From Gymnothorax reevesii (lineage: Eukaryota > Chordata > Actinopteri > Anguilliformes > Muraenidae), in NCBI GenBank assembly GCA_029721435.1, contig CM056587.1:17802667-17866666 (forward strand): a stretch of 64,000 bases of DNA. The letters are read 5' to 3'. A program made the translations under genes and the position numbers. Positions within the stretch are counted from its first letter, which is position 1. Each line of letters starts with the position of its first letter. This document shows, piece by piece, positions 20,459-33,181 of the stretch. The notes below the pieces were generated by a model. The model was given only the letters and a program-made list of their open reading frames with translations. It did not search any database and was not told the origin of the DNA.

Positions 20459-23400
20459 CTGAGGGGATGGACAGAGCACATCATACAGCAAATGTAAGGG
20501 AATATGTGAAGGCTGTCTTCAAGGTGCAGGTGTGAATAATATGCATATATCAGTTACCAGGTGAAGGAACTCTCTATAACTGTTCACTTCAGTCAGTCAG
20601 TCAGTCAACAACAATGACGGTAATAATAAAATCACAGCTGTAGCATCAATCTACTCCAATGTACTTTAACTGTTCAACATTATTCAAACCTTCAGATGAA
20701 CAGCTTATTTAGGAGATGGTTGCCTCAAATCAGATTTTTGGGATTTTTTAACTCCTTAAAATATTCATTCTTTCATCTCAGTTAATTCAGAAGCAAATGG
20801 GCGAAATGTGCAGTCTTACCATTTTGCAGCAAACACAAAAATTCAAATTTTTCTGTCCTTCCAAAATGCTTACCGTTGTCCTTTGCGGATACAGACATTG
20901 GAAACACAGTAAATGTCATGCTGGAATGCACCGATATTGAAATGTCTGCATACTAGTCCATATGCATTTCATTTTCGTCACAACTCCCATCATTACCCCT
21001 GCCAAGGAAATGATGCTTTTGCCTTAGCAACTCAAAATATTACATACAGATTGTAAAGGAATTTTGTAGAGGAATAGGGGATGGCCCTAGAAACAAACCG
21101 TTCGATTCTGCTGGTGATGTGGATCACCATCTGGATACAGGCATTTTTCAAAGGCTTCTTTATCATTTTGGGAGAGGGTTACTGCCAGTGTGGGGAACTG
21201 ACCTGCCTTGCTGGAGGTTTGTGCTCTGAGTGCTGCCTCGTTATAAAAAGTGAAGCGCGCTGCAGTGCACTTGAAGAGCGATGGCTGCCCATACAGCAAA
21301 CACAGCCTGGTGTCCACTACACAGAAAACATATATATCCCACACTTATCCGACTACATTTTATGCCTTTTACGGCATAAATGCTAAATAATTACTAACAC
21401 GGGTATTGCTTATAGTACATGCATACATAATACACAAATAATGTATGCACACTGATATCTTCAGTTATTAATAAAGTCCTAAGCATTACACAAACTCCGA
21501 GCTTCTCTACTGAATCCCACCTATATGAGGCGAGACAGGTTAAGTAGAGGAAGGTCTAAGAGCAGAAGAGGAGGATAGAGACTGAGAGGGGAATGAAGGG
21601 CCACTTTAAAAATCCCAGTAGAAGAGGGGACAGTGCTCCGCAGGGGACAGAGGACTGCGGCCTCATCAGGCACAACATCCCTGGAATTTTGCCCCTCTTC
21701 CAGCACTTTCTATTCAGTCCCAATCTTCCCGCATAATTCCAAAGGGAAAATTCTGACCTTTGACCTCTCCAAGGAGCAGAATTGTTGCATCTCCCAGGCA
21801 GTGTGCGCCAAGGATGCCATTTGATTTTTTTATTTTTTATCTTTTTTTTAAACTGAAATGAACAAATCAATTTGTTGAAAGCCAAAATAAATGCTAGTAA
21901 AAGCAAATTAATTAATCGTAAAAGCCTGATTGGCCTAACTGGGGCCGAAACTGAGGCCAACTGTTTTGCGCATCAGCATTAGTACTCTGCTCATGTATGG
22001 GAGTTTTATGCTGGGAGATTCTGAATATTTCCCCTGTGAGCCTTAGGAGACCAACGGTCAGAAAAAGGTAGAATACGAGTAGGAAAGACATTGACAATTG
22101 GGTTAGTCTTTAAAACATTATTTCAACAATGAACAAACATCATGTACTGGGTTTCATGGGAAGAGGTGAGAAAAGTAATGCGAGGCGGGAGAGGGGAAAC
22201 TGCAGGAGAAGCTGTAACTGACCCAGTTCCAACAGCATTGGAGATATTCATAATGGGAATGTGAAACACAGCGATGTGCTCGCATATCTAACACACAAAC
22301 ACACACTTGCTGTCTATAAACATGTGTACCCGGGGGAGTAAAAAGAGCCCAGCGTCAGCAATGTGTGCAAAGTGTGTATTTTCACACGTGTGCCCACGAG
22401 CAAGCAAGTATGTGTGTGTGCGCGTGAGAGTACACATCTGCGTGTATGAGTTTAAGGAATAATCCTTTAAGCAGTACAGTGAACAAATAATAAATATGGC
22501 AGGACTCAGGGCTGCACATGGAGATTGTTTTGGGAGAGCTCGACCCAGGAGAGTTAGGAGGGACTCAGAAAACATGCTCACTAGTCTGTCTACAGCTGAG
22601 CCAAACTCAGGGCGAGCCTGGAGCTCATTTAATTCAGTTACGGGTTTTGTGGCAGCAAAGTGGATCATTTTCTAAACATTGAAGCAAAACTTCATTCTTT
22701 TGCAGCAAACATTAGAATGAATGGGGTGGGCAGGGCTTCCTCTTCCTGCTAGACTGGCCAATCACGAAACCAGCATCCGCACTGTGTACTTTGCACTTAC
22801 AGCACTCACATTCCATATGCTATGTACTTGATTTAGAGTACTCATTTTAAGTTAGGAATAATCTTAAACGGAACACTATGCGTTTTATACAATACAGAAT
22901 TAAGAATTATTGTTAGTTTGCAGCATAATATGTACCACAACGTGCAGCTATCTAGCAAACAAACTAAAAGTCATTGGCTGCCCAAGATACTGTATCTTGC
23001 TAGCTAGCCAATTTAAGCAAAGCTAACAAGCTCTGAGAATTATAGTACAGATTATGAATATTAAAACTCAAAAGCAGGTGCCCAACAGGAAAGGTACAGA
23101 GAACACAGGTTGATGGGCTAATCTTATGCTGTATTTATCAGGCTCAGCCTTCTCCATTACGGCCATTGTTACGCTATCTGCCATCTAGATGTGAATATTT
23201 CTGCTAGTAGCCAAACAGGTCCCCCTCTTATGCAATGCAGCAGACATAGTCAGATAAGTGTGTCTAGTGCCCATTTTGTTGTACACTCCAGTGTTTCAAA
23301 GGATCAAGTACATCACCTGAGTATTTGTAGTGCATTACTGTTTTGTACATTTTTCAGTGTAAACGAGCCAAGAGTGCCTTTTTTTTCATTACAAAAGCCG

Positions 23401-24589
23401 GTGGAATAGCACATTAGTGTGCAAACTCAGGCACATATAATGTTCCAACTGCATTACCCAGAATGCACTAAAACTAAACGGAACAGAATGGAATGCGCCA
23501 TCACCAGTCTTACATGTTCTACTAAAAACAAAGTGAGGCCAGACAAATCCAATGTCGGGTGGATTAACATGCTGTAGGAGACCTATATAAGCGAATCCGG
23601 AGACAACACCCCACTGTAGCATACACAGATTTCTTATGGTATGAGAAACCTTGACTAGTTAGCGGTTAGCGCACCCTCTGTCACTAGTATGGTAATGAAA
23701 GGGGGCGGCAGCTGAACTTGCCAGGTGAGCTGCCTGATCAGACCTCAGGCAGAGTTCCAGCAGAGTTCACTGCAAGTAACACAACATTTTTTCCAACTCT
23801 TTCGAAGAGGAGGGGGGAAGGTGGAGCTTCGCTTTGGCAGCACCGGGGAAGACGACATTTTATCACCGACAAGGACTTAGGATCAGAGCACGCAGAGATA
23901 AAGTCAACCTTCCCACCAAAGATACAGAGAGAGAGAAAGATCGAGATCATGCGATTTGGGAATTCAAGGCTCTTCACACGAACTTGCCCTCTCTTGTAGG
24001 ACGCACTCTCTGTCAGGCAGAAACATCTTTCAGTAATGAGACCTGCATTCAGACAAACAGACAGACCTGGAGACAAACAGCTTTCACTGACCTGGTGCCC
24101 TTCACAGCATAACTGTCAATCAAACAGGAATCTGGGTTTAAGCAATTCTCCTAAATCACCTCAAAATGGCTCCCGTCAACAATCCACTAGTCTGAAGTCG
24201 TTCCTTTCCAACTCTTCTAAAGCACACAGGCCGCTATAATGGGACCCTGGAGACATCAACTGTACCAGTGGAGCTTCATTACAGAAAGCTCAGGCTTCAG
24301 GCCTGCATGTGCTCACTGGGCCCGTGGCTCTCATTCTGCATTTCAACTGATAACGAACTACAACACACAGCATAAACAGTAGCTAACGTGGGCACATGAC
24401 CCTGTGCATTTCCTAGGAGATGGAGCCAGGAAATCTCAGGACCCCGTAAATCCCGCCCACTTAATAAAATAAATAGCTTTTTTTGAGGACGTCCACCAGG
24501 TGACAAACTGCAGATTCATCATAGAATTTAATTAACCAGAAGTAGGTCTTATATTCTCACAAAATACAGCTGAACACTACTGCTTCTGG
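20459..24589. other. Intron 2 of nck2, 3' part, no element recognised
   Basis: This lies between the middle nck2 exon and a dispersed repeat at 24.6 kb. I see ordinary AT-rich intronic sequence with a CA/TG-rich patch at 22286-22450. Short open frames on both strands show no recognisable domain. Confidence 0.55.
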
Positions 24590-24745
24590 GCCCAAGTGGG
24601 AGCAGCATAGTACCGTGTGCAAAGTTAATTTGACATTTTCCTCAAGTAATTTAATGTAACAGTCATGCTGGAGCCATGCTGGACTGTAGCACTGGTGGCA
24701 CAGGTGATGAAACCTCACAATTAAGTTGGAGCAGTGCTTCAATGC
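24590..24745. repeat. Dispersed repeat, copy 1 (related to 39481-39610)
   Basis: This 155-bp stretch shares an ordered series of short matches with 39481-39610: GAGCAGCATA, GTGTGCAAAGTTA or its variant, a CAAGTAAT-AATG-AACAG series, GGTGGC-CAGGTGATG, and AAGTTGGAG-AGTGCT. The two copies are on the same strand, both within nck2 introns. The family is not identified. Confidence 0.6.
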
Positions 24746-25348
24746 AACGTTTCTGGCAAATGGTATGTTTTACTGCTAGTCAGATTTAAATACTTTGCCT
24801 CATGTTGGGTTTTCCTACAGCACAATTTGGCTCGTAATGATGGACCTTTCAAGGAGTCTGAGCAGTTTAGGAAATGGGTTACACCTGTTCAGCCTGAGCT
24901 TTTATCAACAACAGACTAGACACAGCTGTATAACATCAGCACAGTCTCATCTGTACTCATGTCCTTTCTCATGCAGTGCGTCAGATCATACAGCCCTTAC
25001 CGCGTTTGCAAGTTCCTCTCTTCAGTGCCTTTATTATCTATACTTTCTAAATCAATTTGCATTGTGGGTGCAGTCTTTTCAAGTGAATTTATGCCCCATA
25101 AAATGATTGGGAGAAGCAGACTAGATTCAGCTCTTTCGAAAAAGTGGCAGCAGCAAGTAAGAGGGAGTCATTTTCGATAATCGCAAAAGCACAAAACATA
25201 TGACATGAAAATCCCCAAGTGAATACAATTCTTACCCTAATATAAAGGGGGGAGATCGCAGATGTCCAAAAATTGTTTAGTGAAGTTTCAAATAATCCCT
25301 CCAAAGTCTTTACAATATATAAAATTGCAGAAAGTTACCTCATTACTT

Positions 25349-25368
25349 CCCCCCCCCCCCCCCCCCCC
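25349..25368. repeat. Poly(C) tract
   Basis: Twenty consecutive C on the plus strand, which read as G20 in the nck2 pre-mRNA (intron 2). Confidence 0.95.
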
Positions 25369-25998
25369 GAGGAAGGAGCCGCAAACCCCCTGCTCTATAA
25401 CGTACCCCCCAAAACTCCGGCTTGCATGTATTTGTCTGGTGCTGATTTTCATTCAAGGACACAAGAAAGAATAAATTGTTTCTGATTCTAAAGGAGACTT
25501 CTTTCCTCTGCTATGCATGGATTTCAACAAGCAGTTTCCAATCTCACTCACATTAATGGCAGAATGCTTTTTCCCACTGTCTGGGGTGCCAATAATACCC
25601 TCATTATGGAATTCTGTTGTGAGCCTGTGTCAGAATTACAATCATTGACAGCTTCATAAGCATGGATTTGCTCCCAAGTTCATTCATAATGTACTCTAAA
25701 GTATTTATGTGAGGAGTCATTTCCTAAAAGTGACACCATACACAAAACAAAATGTCCTTCCATTCTCCTTCAGAAAGATCAGCAGTGGCAGTTGAGTTAA
25801 GTTTCCTAAACAAAGAAGCAAAAACATTCATAGATATGGCACGTGCTGTGAGAAAATGTGAATAATCATAATGTAGACAGAACGCATCAGCAGTGAACTG
25901 TGCTCCATGGTGCATCAAACCACTGGCAGATTTTTTAAATCTTCAATTCTAGTCCATTTACTATTCTCACACAAGTGTATGAACACACCTCGTCAAGT

Positions 25999-26002
25999 GG
26001 GG

Positions 26003-26033
<31 letters not shown>
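25999..26033. repeat. Poly(G) tract
   Basis: Six G, one A, then 28 G on the plus strand. A G-quadruplex could form on the plus strand; the nck2 transcript carries the C-rich complement. Confidence 0.95.
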
Positions 26034-27866
26034 CTGGGGCGCTGTGATAGGGAAGTTTCTGAGAGTCAAAGTCCAGTTCATGAACTCGAAGTTCGCATGA
26101 GGTCAAGACCTCAGCCTAATGAACTGTGTGCACTGGTGTGATGATCAGATTACACGCAAAATATCTTTACTTCCTCCCTTCATAACCCATTTCTGCTGAA
26201 ACTCCGCCTCTCCAATTTCAGTCCCCTCTCCATTGATTTTAACAAGCATACAATTCCACGTCAATATCATGGGGGACTCATGAGGTGGCCCGTCCGACTC
26301 AGAGAATCTGGAGTTCTCAGCTTAGGCAGTCTATCAGCCTGAAAGCCAACACCACTGAGGGAGGCAGTCCACTTTCTGTAGATAACACAACTCTGCTGTC
26401 TGCCAGAGCTCACTCTATTTGCTAACGTGCCAATGTAATTATGCATGCTAATCTTAACTATCACTTCGCTGCCCTCCTGATCATTTAGGGGGGGAGGGGG
26501 ATTCTATATATGGTGTTAGAATATGCCTTAGAGGTATCTTTTGATGGGCACACCACAGAATAATCCTTCATATGGGCTAACAGGAACTTCAAGAGTAGTT
26601 CAGAGAACTCTAGCTGCCTGCAGTTCCACCACAGGGGGAAAAAAAATGAAACTATAATTATACTCGGAAGAGATTCCATTCACCTGCACTGGTGTCCCCA
26701 CACACATTCAAATAAAAATGTCCAAAACAAGCAATACACTGTAGAAATATAGCCATTTGGGTCAGTTAAGACATTAGCAAAGAGCACAACGCAATGAGGC
26801 TGTAATTATACACTTGAATTAATGGACCAGGTCAATTTATATGCCTACTTGCAAACTTACGACATGGGTAAGCTCCGTTATGACAGCTATTGACGGAAAA
26901 CTTACAATACCAACATTTTGCGGATGAAGCAAATTATGTCAGAGGCAGTTTAGCATTTCTAGCACTGCTTTAGTAGTCTGAGGCGCTAACGCTTAGTTCT
27001 ACAGCACTCATCTATAAGTAAACACTAATTAATGAAGGCCGTCTTTCAGGTGATAAGGGTGCCAAGAGAAAACGTCATCTACAAGCCAGACATGTTTACT
27101 AGACGTCGGGTAAGTGCGCTTTTCAAGCAAGAGGTCCAGTGAGCTGCCATTTACAATTTCTCAAAAGTAAGCACCATGGAGCTGTTTAGCCCACTGTGCC
27201 TGCTGAATTTGATTTATTTTGCTTTAGTACTAGCTCACTTCTCACCTTTTACGTGCCCTTTTAAAAAGTGCCATATTAACAAACTTTTTTCTGCCTTTTT
27301 TTCTGACATTCTGGCATTTTCCTGACTTCCAAACCACTTCATATTTCAGAATGAGTTCAGTTACAGTAAATCAATGTCCAAGCTTCCAGCATTCAGGGTC
27401 CTTGGTGACATCACCTGTCAGTAAACAGCTTAATTAAATAAGAAAAATAACCTCCCTCTAAAGGGATGGCATTTCCATATTGCACATTAATGAGTAGAAC
27501 AGACTCATTAAAAGTCCAGGGATGTGAGAACAGGATATTTCTTCTTCATGGCGGGGAATTATCAGAAGAAAAATTGTCAAGAGGTCCATGAGGCTGGATT
27601 CGCTCATCTGGTTTGACATAATTCTTTTCAGCTATGAATCACTATAAAGTAAACATTAGTCTACTGTAGGACATGCAGACAGTCATGTCATCATCTACAG
27701 CAAAAACTGAGGTGATGTTAAAAAGTAAACAATCAGTTGTAGCATCAAACCCACCACAGGTTTGAAGTCACTGTAATAGAAGACAATCTGGATTTGCAAG
27801 CCAGTGGGTTCCATACTAAATGGATTTTTAATCCATCCACTCAAAAAAATAGTGCCACGGGCCCTG

Positions 27867-28700
27867 TAGCTCACCTGACCACAAAAGGGAAATGCCTTGA
27901 ACAAATTTAGTGTCCTAATGGGTGGGAAGATACTTGTCAAGTTTCAGCTTCATAGGTCAAGTAGTTTTAGAGAAGAAGAGTTTTAAAGGTTTCAGAATAA
28001 CTTAGAGGGGTCGTTCAAAGTTGAAGGTCAAAGCAAGGTCAAAATTCAAAATACGGAAAAACTCGTATTATACGTGTTATACGTATCTTGCTACTTACTA
28101 CCTACATAACAAATTTCAGCTGAATATGGGCAATAATAGCTTTCAGATGGCCAATTATGAGATTTTCAATATGGCCGCCATGGCGGCCATGTTTGAAATC
28201 GGATCGGAACGCCTTGAACAAAACTTAGTGTCCTCATAGGCAGGAAGGTACCTGTCAAGTTTCACCTTCATTGGCCACGTAGTTTCGGAAAAGATGATTT
28301 TGAAAGATTTCAATGTAACTCACAGGGGTTGTATAAAGTTGAAGGTGAAAGCAAGGTCAAAATTCAAAATACGGAAAAAGCCGTATGATATGTGATGCAT
28401 CTTGCCTCGTACTGACTACATAGCAAATTTCAGCTGAATATGAGCATAAATAGCTTTCAGATGGCCAATTATGTGATTTTCAATATGGCCACCTTGGCGG
28501 CCATGTTTGAAATCGGATCGAAATGCCTTGAACAAACTTTGGTGTCCTCATGGGTAGGAAGGTACCTGTCAAGTTTCAGCTTCATAGGCCTGGTGGTTTC
28601 TGAGGAGAAGATGTTTACGGACGACGAACGGCAACGACGACGAACGACGGACAAACAGGCCATGACATAAGCTCATCTGACTTTGTCGTCAGGTGAGCTA
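27867..28700. mobile_element. Nonautonomous inverted-repeat element with internal 315-bp tandem units
   Basis: The left end reads TAGCTCACCTGACCACAAA, and the right end is its inverted counterpart, CTTTGTCGTCAGGTGAGCTA. Inside are two full tandem units, starting with CCTTGAACAAA at 27895 and 28212, and a partial third at 28525. Spacings are 317 and 313 bp. Each unit contains a GGCGGCCATGTTTGAAATCG box. No transposase is encoded; the open frames at 28021-28239 and 28440-28670 follow the tandem repeat. The superfamily is not assigned. Confidence 0.8.
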
Positions 28701-29783
28701 AAAATGCCAACACTTCACCACACCCAAGGCAACTTTAAAAGTTGAAAATGTGTCAGCCAATCTGATATAAGGATAACAATACTGAATTCTAAATCAACCC
28801 AATATATAACAACACTTGGTCAGGGCTTAGAAGTGAACAGTTTTGACCAGTCTGACCCAAATTTAACATGCGGCAAGAAGTCGAAAATGGGTCTGCCAAT
28901 GACAAGCTTGGGTAGCTGCACTGGATCACGCATTGGCATAAAAATAAGGGCCATGAAACAGACAACTGCACCAGCTCTAATAAAAATCTAATCATTGGAA
29001 CTGCAGAAGAACTTGAAAATGTAACTCAATCACTGGATTTTTAAACTGACCCAAAAGAAAAACACTAGGCCAGGGCCAAAAGATGGACATCTGTACCAAG
29101 CCTGATCTTAATCTGCCTTGTACACCTTGAGAAGTTGAAAATGCGCCAGCCAATCACAGCCCTGGGAAGCCATACTAGATTCCAAATCAAGTTAAAAAAT
29201 AACAAGTATTTGCTACTAACGTGTCTTAGTCCCCCGCCAGGAAATGGCAAATCGTGTCAAAATAAACAGTGCCTCCGTGTAACTTTGAGGGTGACGCGAA
29301 GGTCACCAAAATCGACTGGCGCCGGGGCACCACTCTAATACATGTTGACATGAAATTTGAAGGAAATCCGTCAATTCGTTCTTGAGATTTCTCGCTGACA
29401 AGGATTCGGGATGTACGTACGTATGGACGGACGGTCGTGAATACTTCGCGCATTTGCGTGGCGGGGGACAACAACACTGTCAGGCCATGAGACAAACATG
29501 CGAACCAAGTCAAATCCAACTTTGCCCTGTGGAACTGCAGCAATCAAACAATTCAGCCAGTCAGAGACCGGAGGAGCAATACTGGATTCTAAATCAAGAC
29601 AAAAAAAAATGGCACTTTGTCAGGGCCATGAGAGAAACTTCTGGACCAAGTCTGATCCAAATCTGCCAAGTACAACTTGAGAAGCGGTTTAAATAAAAAG
29701 TTGACCGATGGACGATGGCTGGATGGACAAAGGACGTTGCACTATGGCAAAAGTTCACTTGATCCTTAGGACAGTGTGAGCTA
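28701..29783. mobile_element. Second tandemly repeated miniature element, split by a smaller one
   Basis: Units of about 120-140 bp repeat the order GTTGAAAATG, GCCAGCCAATC, GATTCTAAATCAA, TCAGGGCCATGAGA, CCAAGTCTGATCC. The GTTGAAAATG anchors or variants lie at 28741, 28880, 29012 and 29134, and the series resumes after the insertion at 29226-29471. The right end (CAGTGTGAGCTAAAA, near 29783) shares the terminal GAGCTA with the neighbouring element 27867-28700, so the two may be related or parts of one composite. It has no coding capacity. Confidence 0.65.
29226..29471. mobile_element. 246-bp miniature inverted-repeat element (TAGTCCCCCGCCA ends)
   Basis: The ends TTAGTCCCCCGCCA (29226-29239) and TGGCGGGGGACAA (29459-29471) are inverted repeats. 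The element interrupts the tandem repeat series of 28701-29783: the host sequence ATAACA-ACACT-GTCAGG is contiguous in other units but separated here. Its CpG content is higher than that of the surroundings. Confidence 0.75.
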
Positions 29784-31084
29784 AAAAAATTATAAAACCA
29801 TCACCAGCCTGTTATAATTCAGGGATTGATGGCAACCATGAATGGAATAAAAATTTTGATACGCATGGAAGATCCAGGAGCGAGTTTGAATCTGTGAGAC
29901 CAAACATCACATCCTCTATCTGACCAAATGACACTGCGCTTTTTTATTTTTTTCCTTCCTTCTTACAAAAAAGAATTTCCATACATTTCACTTAAGTAAA
30001 GTAAAAATGACAACAGCTAATCAAAACAGCAAATGAGAACAATCATCGGGTGCACTGATATTGTCGAGAGAAAAGATTTAATCTCTATGACAGAATTTCC
30101 CACAAAACACCGCACCTGGAGAGTGGCACGAGTTAGCCGGCATCCTAACAAGAAGGGGCTGATCTCTCTACTCAAACTCAAAGACTCCACATCTGAGTGT
30201 TTCAGGTAAAAACCGTGAAGAGTTGCAGCACAGAACCGAGGGATGAAAACTCACAGTACACCCGTAAAAAAACAAAAAAATAAATACACCCTCAGGAATG
30301 TAAAGATTGGAGCCCGCATGGAGAGAAAGGGCGTAATAAAGAGTGTGAATTAGACACTTGGTTGTGAGGAGAAAACAGTGGCTGTGGGATGCGTTACCAC
30401 ACTATGGTCTCAAACTCAGAAAAAGTGCTACATAAACCATGATTCCATTGGGATGTAATTCTATTTGCGCTTTCACCCGTCTTTGTACTCATTAACACTG
30501 TATCGATCACTTAATCGCCACAACCTTGAGACGCCTTGTCTGGTGAAAAAGACACTGATGTGACCAATTAAAAGCTCTGGCGTTAAGCAGTCCAGGACTA
30601 AGGAGCTAAAGAGGGGGACCATCTATAATTTAGTACAAAAGAACCCCCCCCCCCCCCCCCCCCAACCTACACCCATCAGTGTGCACCAGGCACCTGCCAA
30701 CTTCCTCTGTCTAAACAGTCAGTAACTTGGGGGGCTACTTTTAAATGGATATGAGACGCTAATTCAATGAAACGCTGCAGGTTACATTGCATTCTGGGAG
30801 GTCCTCTGCCTGCCTGCCTGCCACAGTATCGATTATTCCATGAAATTCACACCTCGTCAGCACACCATATAAAGAGCCAATTAGAGGGGCCCATCGCTGC
30901 TCAGCCGGGGAGACGGGGCCGGGGGAAGACGCTGCTCAGATTGAGAGGCACTACGACCAACTCATCCATCCATTATCGAACACCTATTACTGGCCAGAAT
31001 TATGGGGAGGCAAGAGAATTTTCCAGCACCTACAGCACGACAGGCAGGAATAAGGCTGTTATTCTGTATTATATTGATGCTCAT
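29784..31084. other. Intron 2 of nck2, no gene recognised
   Basis: AT-rich intronic DNA with a 20-base C run at 30644-30663, read as G20 in the transcript. No identifiable element or coding signal. Confidence 0.55.
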
Positions 31085-33181
31085 TTAAAGGTCCCCTATT
31101 ATGCTAAATTTAGTCATTTAAAATATGTCCAATGGGTCTTTAAAATAATGTTCAGTTACAAAAAACACGCACACATCCAGGCTTAGCGAGACCTCTTTTC
31201 TCACCTCGTCTGTGCCGGCCTGTAACACAAGACGTTTTGCAATGAGCGGGGAGGTTATGCTAATGAGGAGCTGCTGTGATTGGCTGCCTGGGTGCTGCTC
31301 TGATTGGCTGCTTGGCCGCTTCGATTCCGGGGCAGGGTGCAGGCCAATGAGTATATATAGAACTGGAGAGGCTGTCGGAGAGAAAAGTTGTATAAAACAA
31401 TATGGCGTCCAGTGTACCGCACCTCTATAATGGAGGTGCATTATAATGACTATAATGGAAAAATTCCTGTCATTATTTTGTGATTTAATGAGCGTACAAT
31501 CGAATTTCCCAAATAAGTAGTACTGGAATACATATCACAATTTTGGTTGACACTTTGAGAGCGAAGTTATAAGGAGTTGTTTTTAATCATTGATTAAGGT
31601 ACTGGTTGGTCAATATATGCCTCACATCTGACTCCGAATAGTCAAACGCGTGGTGCTGGTGAATAGCCTACAGGGAACATGACCGTAAAGCGGTTTTGTG
31701 CCCATGGGCATTGTACTAATCCTATCTCAGGATGCTTACGTTGTCCTAGCTAGCCAAATCGGTACCTAACCAACCGTTAACAGGGAAAGCCTCTGTAGGT
31801 TTTTCCAATCGGTTGGAATGAGGATCACAACACGAACGTGTTAATGTGGTCATGTCACACTTTAAATTGGTTGTGAATTTAACTTAAACGTTGGCGGGAT
31901 ATTTATTCTCTTGTAATGTAGCGTGCCAAACTGAATTCTAACCTTTAGTCTAGCTCTCTAGAGGTTGCCCGTATCCCTGCTGAAAAGCTGGCTAGTGTTC
32001 CATCCCTCTAGTTTCTCACACGGTTCATTTAATTCCCACAGACTGTTGTCACTGTCGGGTTCACATTTTTTCTGGACGTTTGGTTTGAAGTACAACGTGT
32101 TGTTCTCTCATATCAGCGAGGTGCATTGCTATCAAACAGCACTATGGTCTTGGAGTTCAGCAAATGCGAACACATTGCCTTGTATTTTCTGTTTGGTAGC
32201 TGGGCTTTTTCCACAGCTAACATTAATGCGTGAAAGTGCTATCGCTACCTTGCATTGCTGGAACCATTGGCAGTCTGTAAGTAAAAAATATGTAAGTTGC
32301 TGACATGGTTAACAGCGAGGCTTTGGAGAAACATGCCCAAAGCTAACTAGCTAGTTAAAGGTCATTGTGCAGTCCTGATTCCCAGTTTAAAGCTGTAGCT
32401 AACGATATGCTGGCTTGTTCAGACCTCCTTTGTGCATTATAATTCACAATGTTTGCAGGTGGATTTCAATCTCTGCCCCTTGCCCCATTTCCTTTCCTAT
32501 GGGAATTTCCGTTTCAAATCCTATAAGGGTTGGATCTTTCAAGTTTGGAGGAATTATCACGTATGCCGCATGATTTCACATGCTGTTCATGATACAGGAG
32601 CATTAGTTATTCACATCTCAGGCTGCAGTTATTGCTAAATTTGAGATGAAAGATACTGCCGCCTTCTCATTTGTGCATCCAACCCAAATCTTACGCCCAG
32701 ACGGTGTATCTGAACACGGGCTTATGCCCATTTATTAAAATTAAAATTCATATTAAATATTAAAATGGACAAATTATTGCACTAAGGAATTTTCACACAT
32801 ATTATGCTGATAATAATAAAGGCTTCAGCTCATCGGTTTATGCAACACAATGGCCCCGTTTCCAGCCAGGTTGGACCACCTTATCCAAATCAGTCCAATA
32901 CAGTTATGAGAATTTTGCTCATTTTCTCGACCGCGCATTCATTATCTCCATCTTCCTGCCACCTTTAACAAAAGACAATGGATTGAAAACGTTGGGGTTG
33001 GTGATAATGTTCGCTAAGCACAATGGCTGCACAGCGTTCACGTTCAGGAAATCACATTCTCTGATTATGGCAAAACCCCTGCATCTTATATTTCGGAACG
33101 TTACAGAGGTTGAGTATGGACAAGCAACATCATAACATTACTTGTATTAAAAGGAGGATCAGCATAATAGGTCCCCTTTAA
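31085..33181. mobile_element. TTAA-flanked nonautonomous DNA transposon (piggyBac/Kolobok-type)
   Basis: TTAA lies at both ends (31085-31088 and 33178-33181). Just inside are inverted termini AGGTCCCCTATTATGCT and, on the opposite strand at the right end, AGGGGACCTATTATGCT. A TTAA target site is used by piggyBac and Kolobok elements, and the AGG terminus fits Kolobok slightly better. The 2.1-kb interior has no recognisable transposase; the open frame at 31965-32303 (112 codons) resembles nothing I know. The left interior (31250-31440) has promoter-like motifs, listed separately. Confidence 0.75.
31250..31440 (+). promoter_or_regulatory. Promoter-like cluster inside the TTAA element
   Basis: On the plus strand there is an octamer-like ATGCTAAT (31257-31264), two inverted CCAAT boxes (GATTGG at 31278 and 31302), one direct CCAAT (31343-31347), and TATATATAG (31352-31360) eight bases after it. 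It runs opposite to nck2. Whether it promotes transcription is inference from motif order only. Confidence 0.35.

Larger units (their letters stand above)
24746..27866. other. Intron 2 of nck2, homopolymer-bearing part
   Basis: No gene or transposon was recognised. The stretch contains a 20-base C run (25349-25368) and a 28-base G run (26006-26033) preceded by a further G6. At 27350-27560 there is an AT-rich stretch with TTAATTA and TGACATCACCTG-like words, of the kind seen in conserved noncoding DNA, but I have no alignment to support that. Confidence 0.5.
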
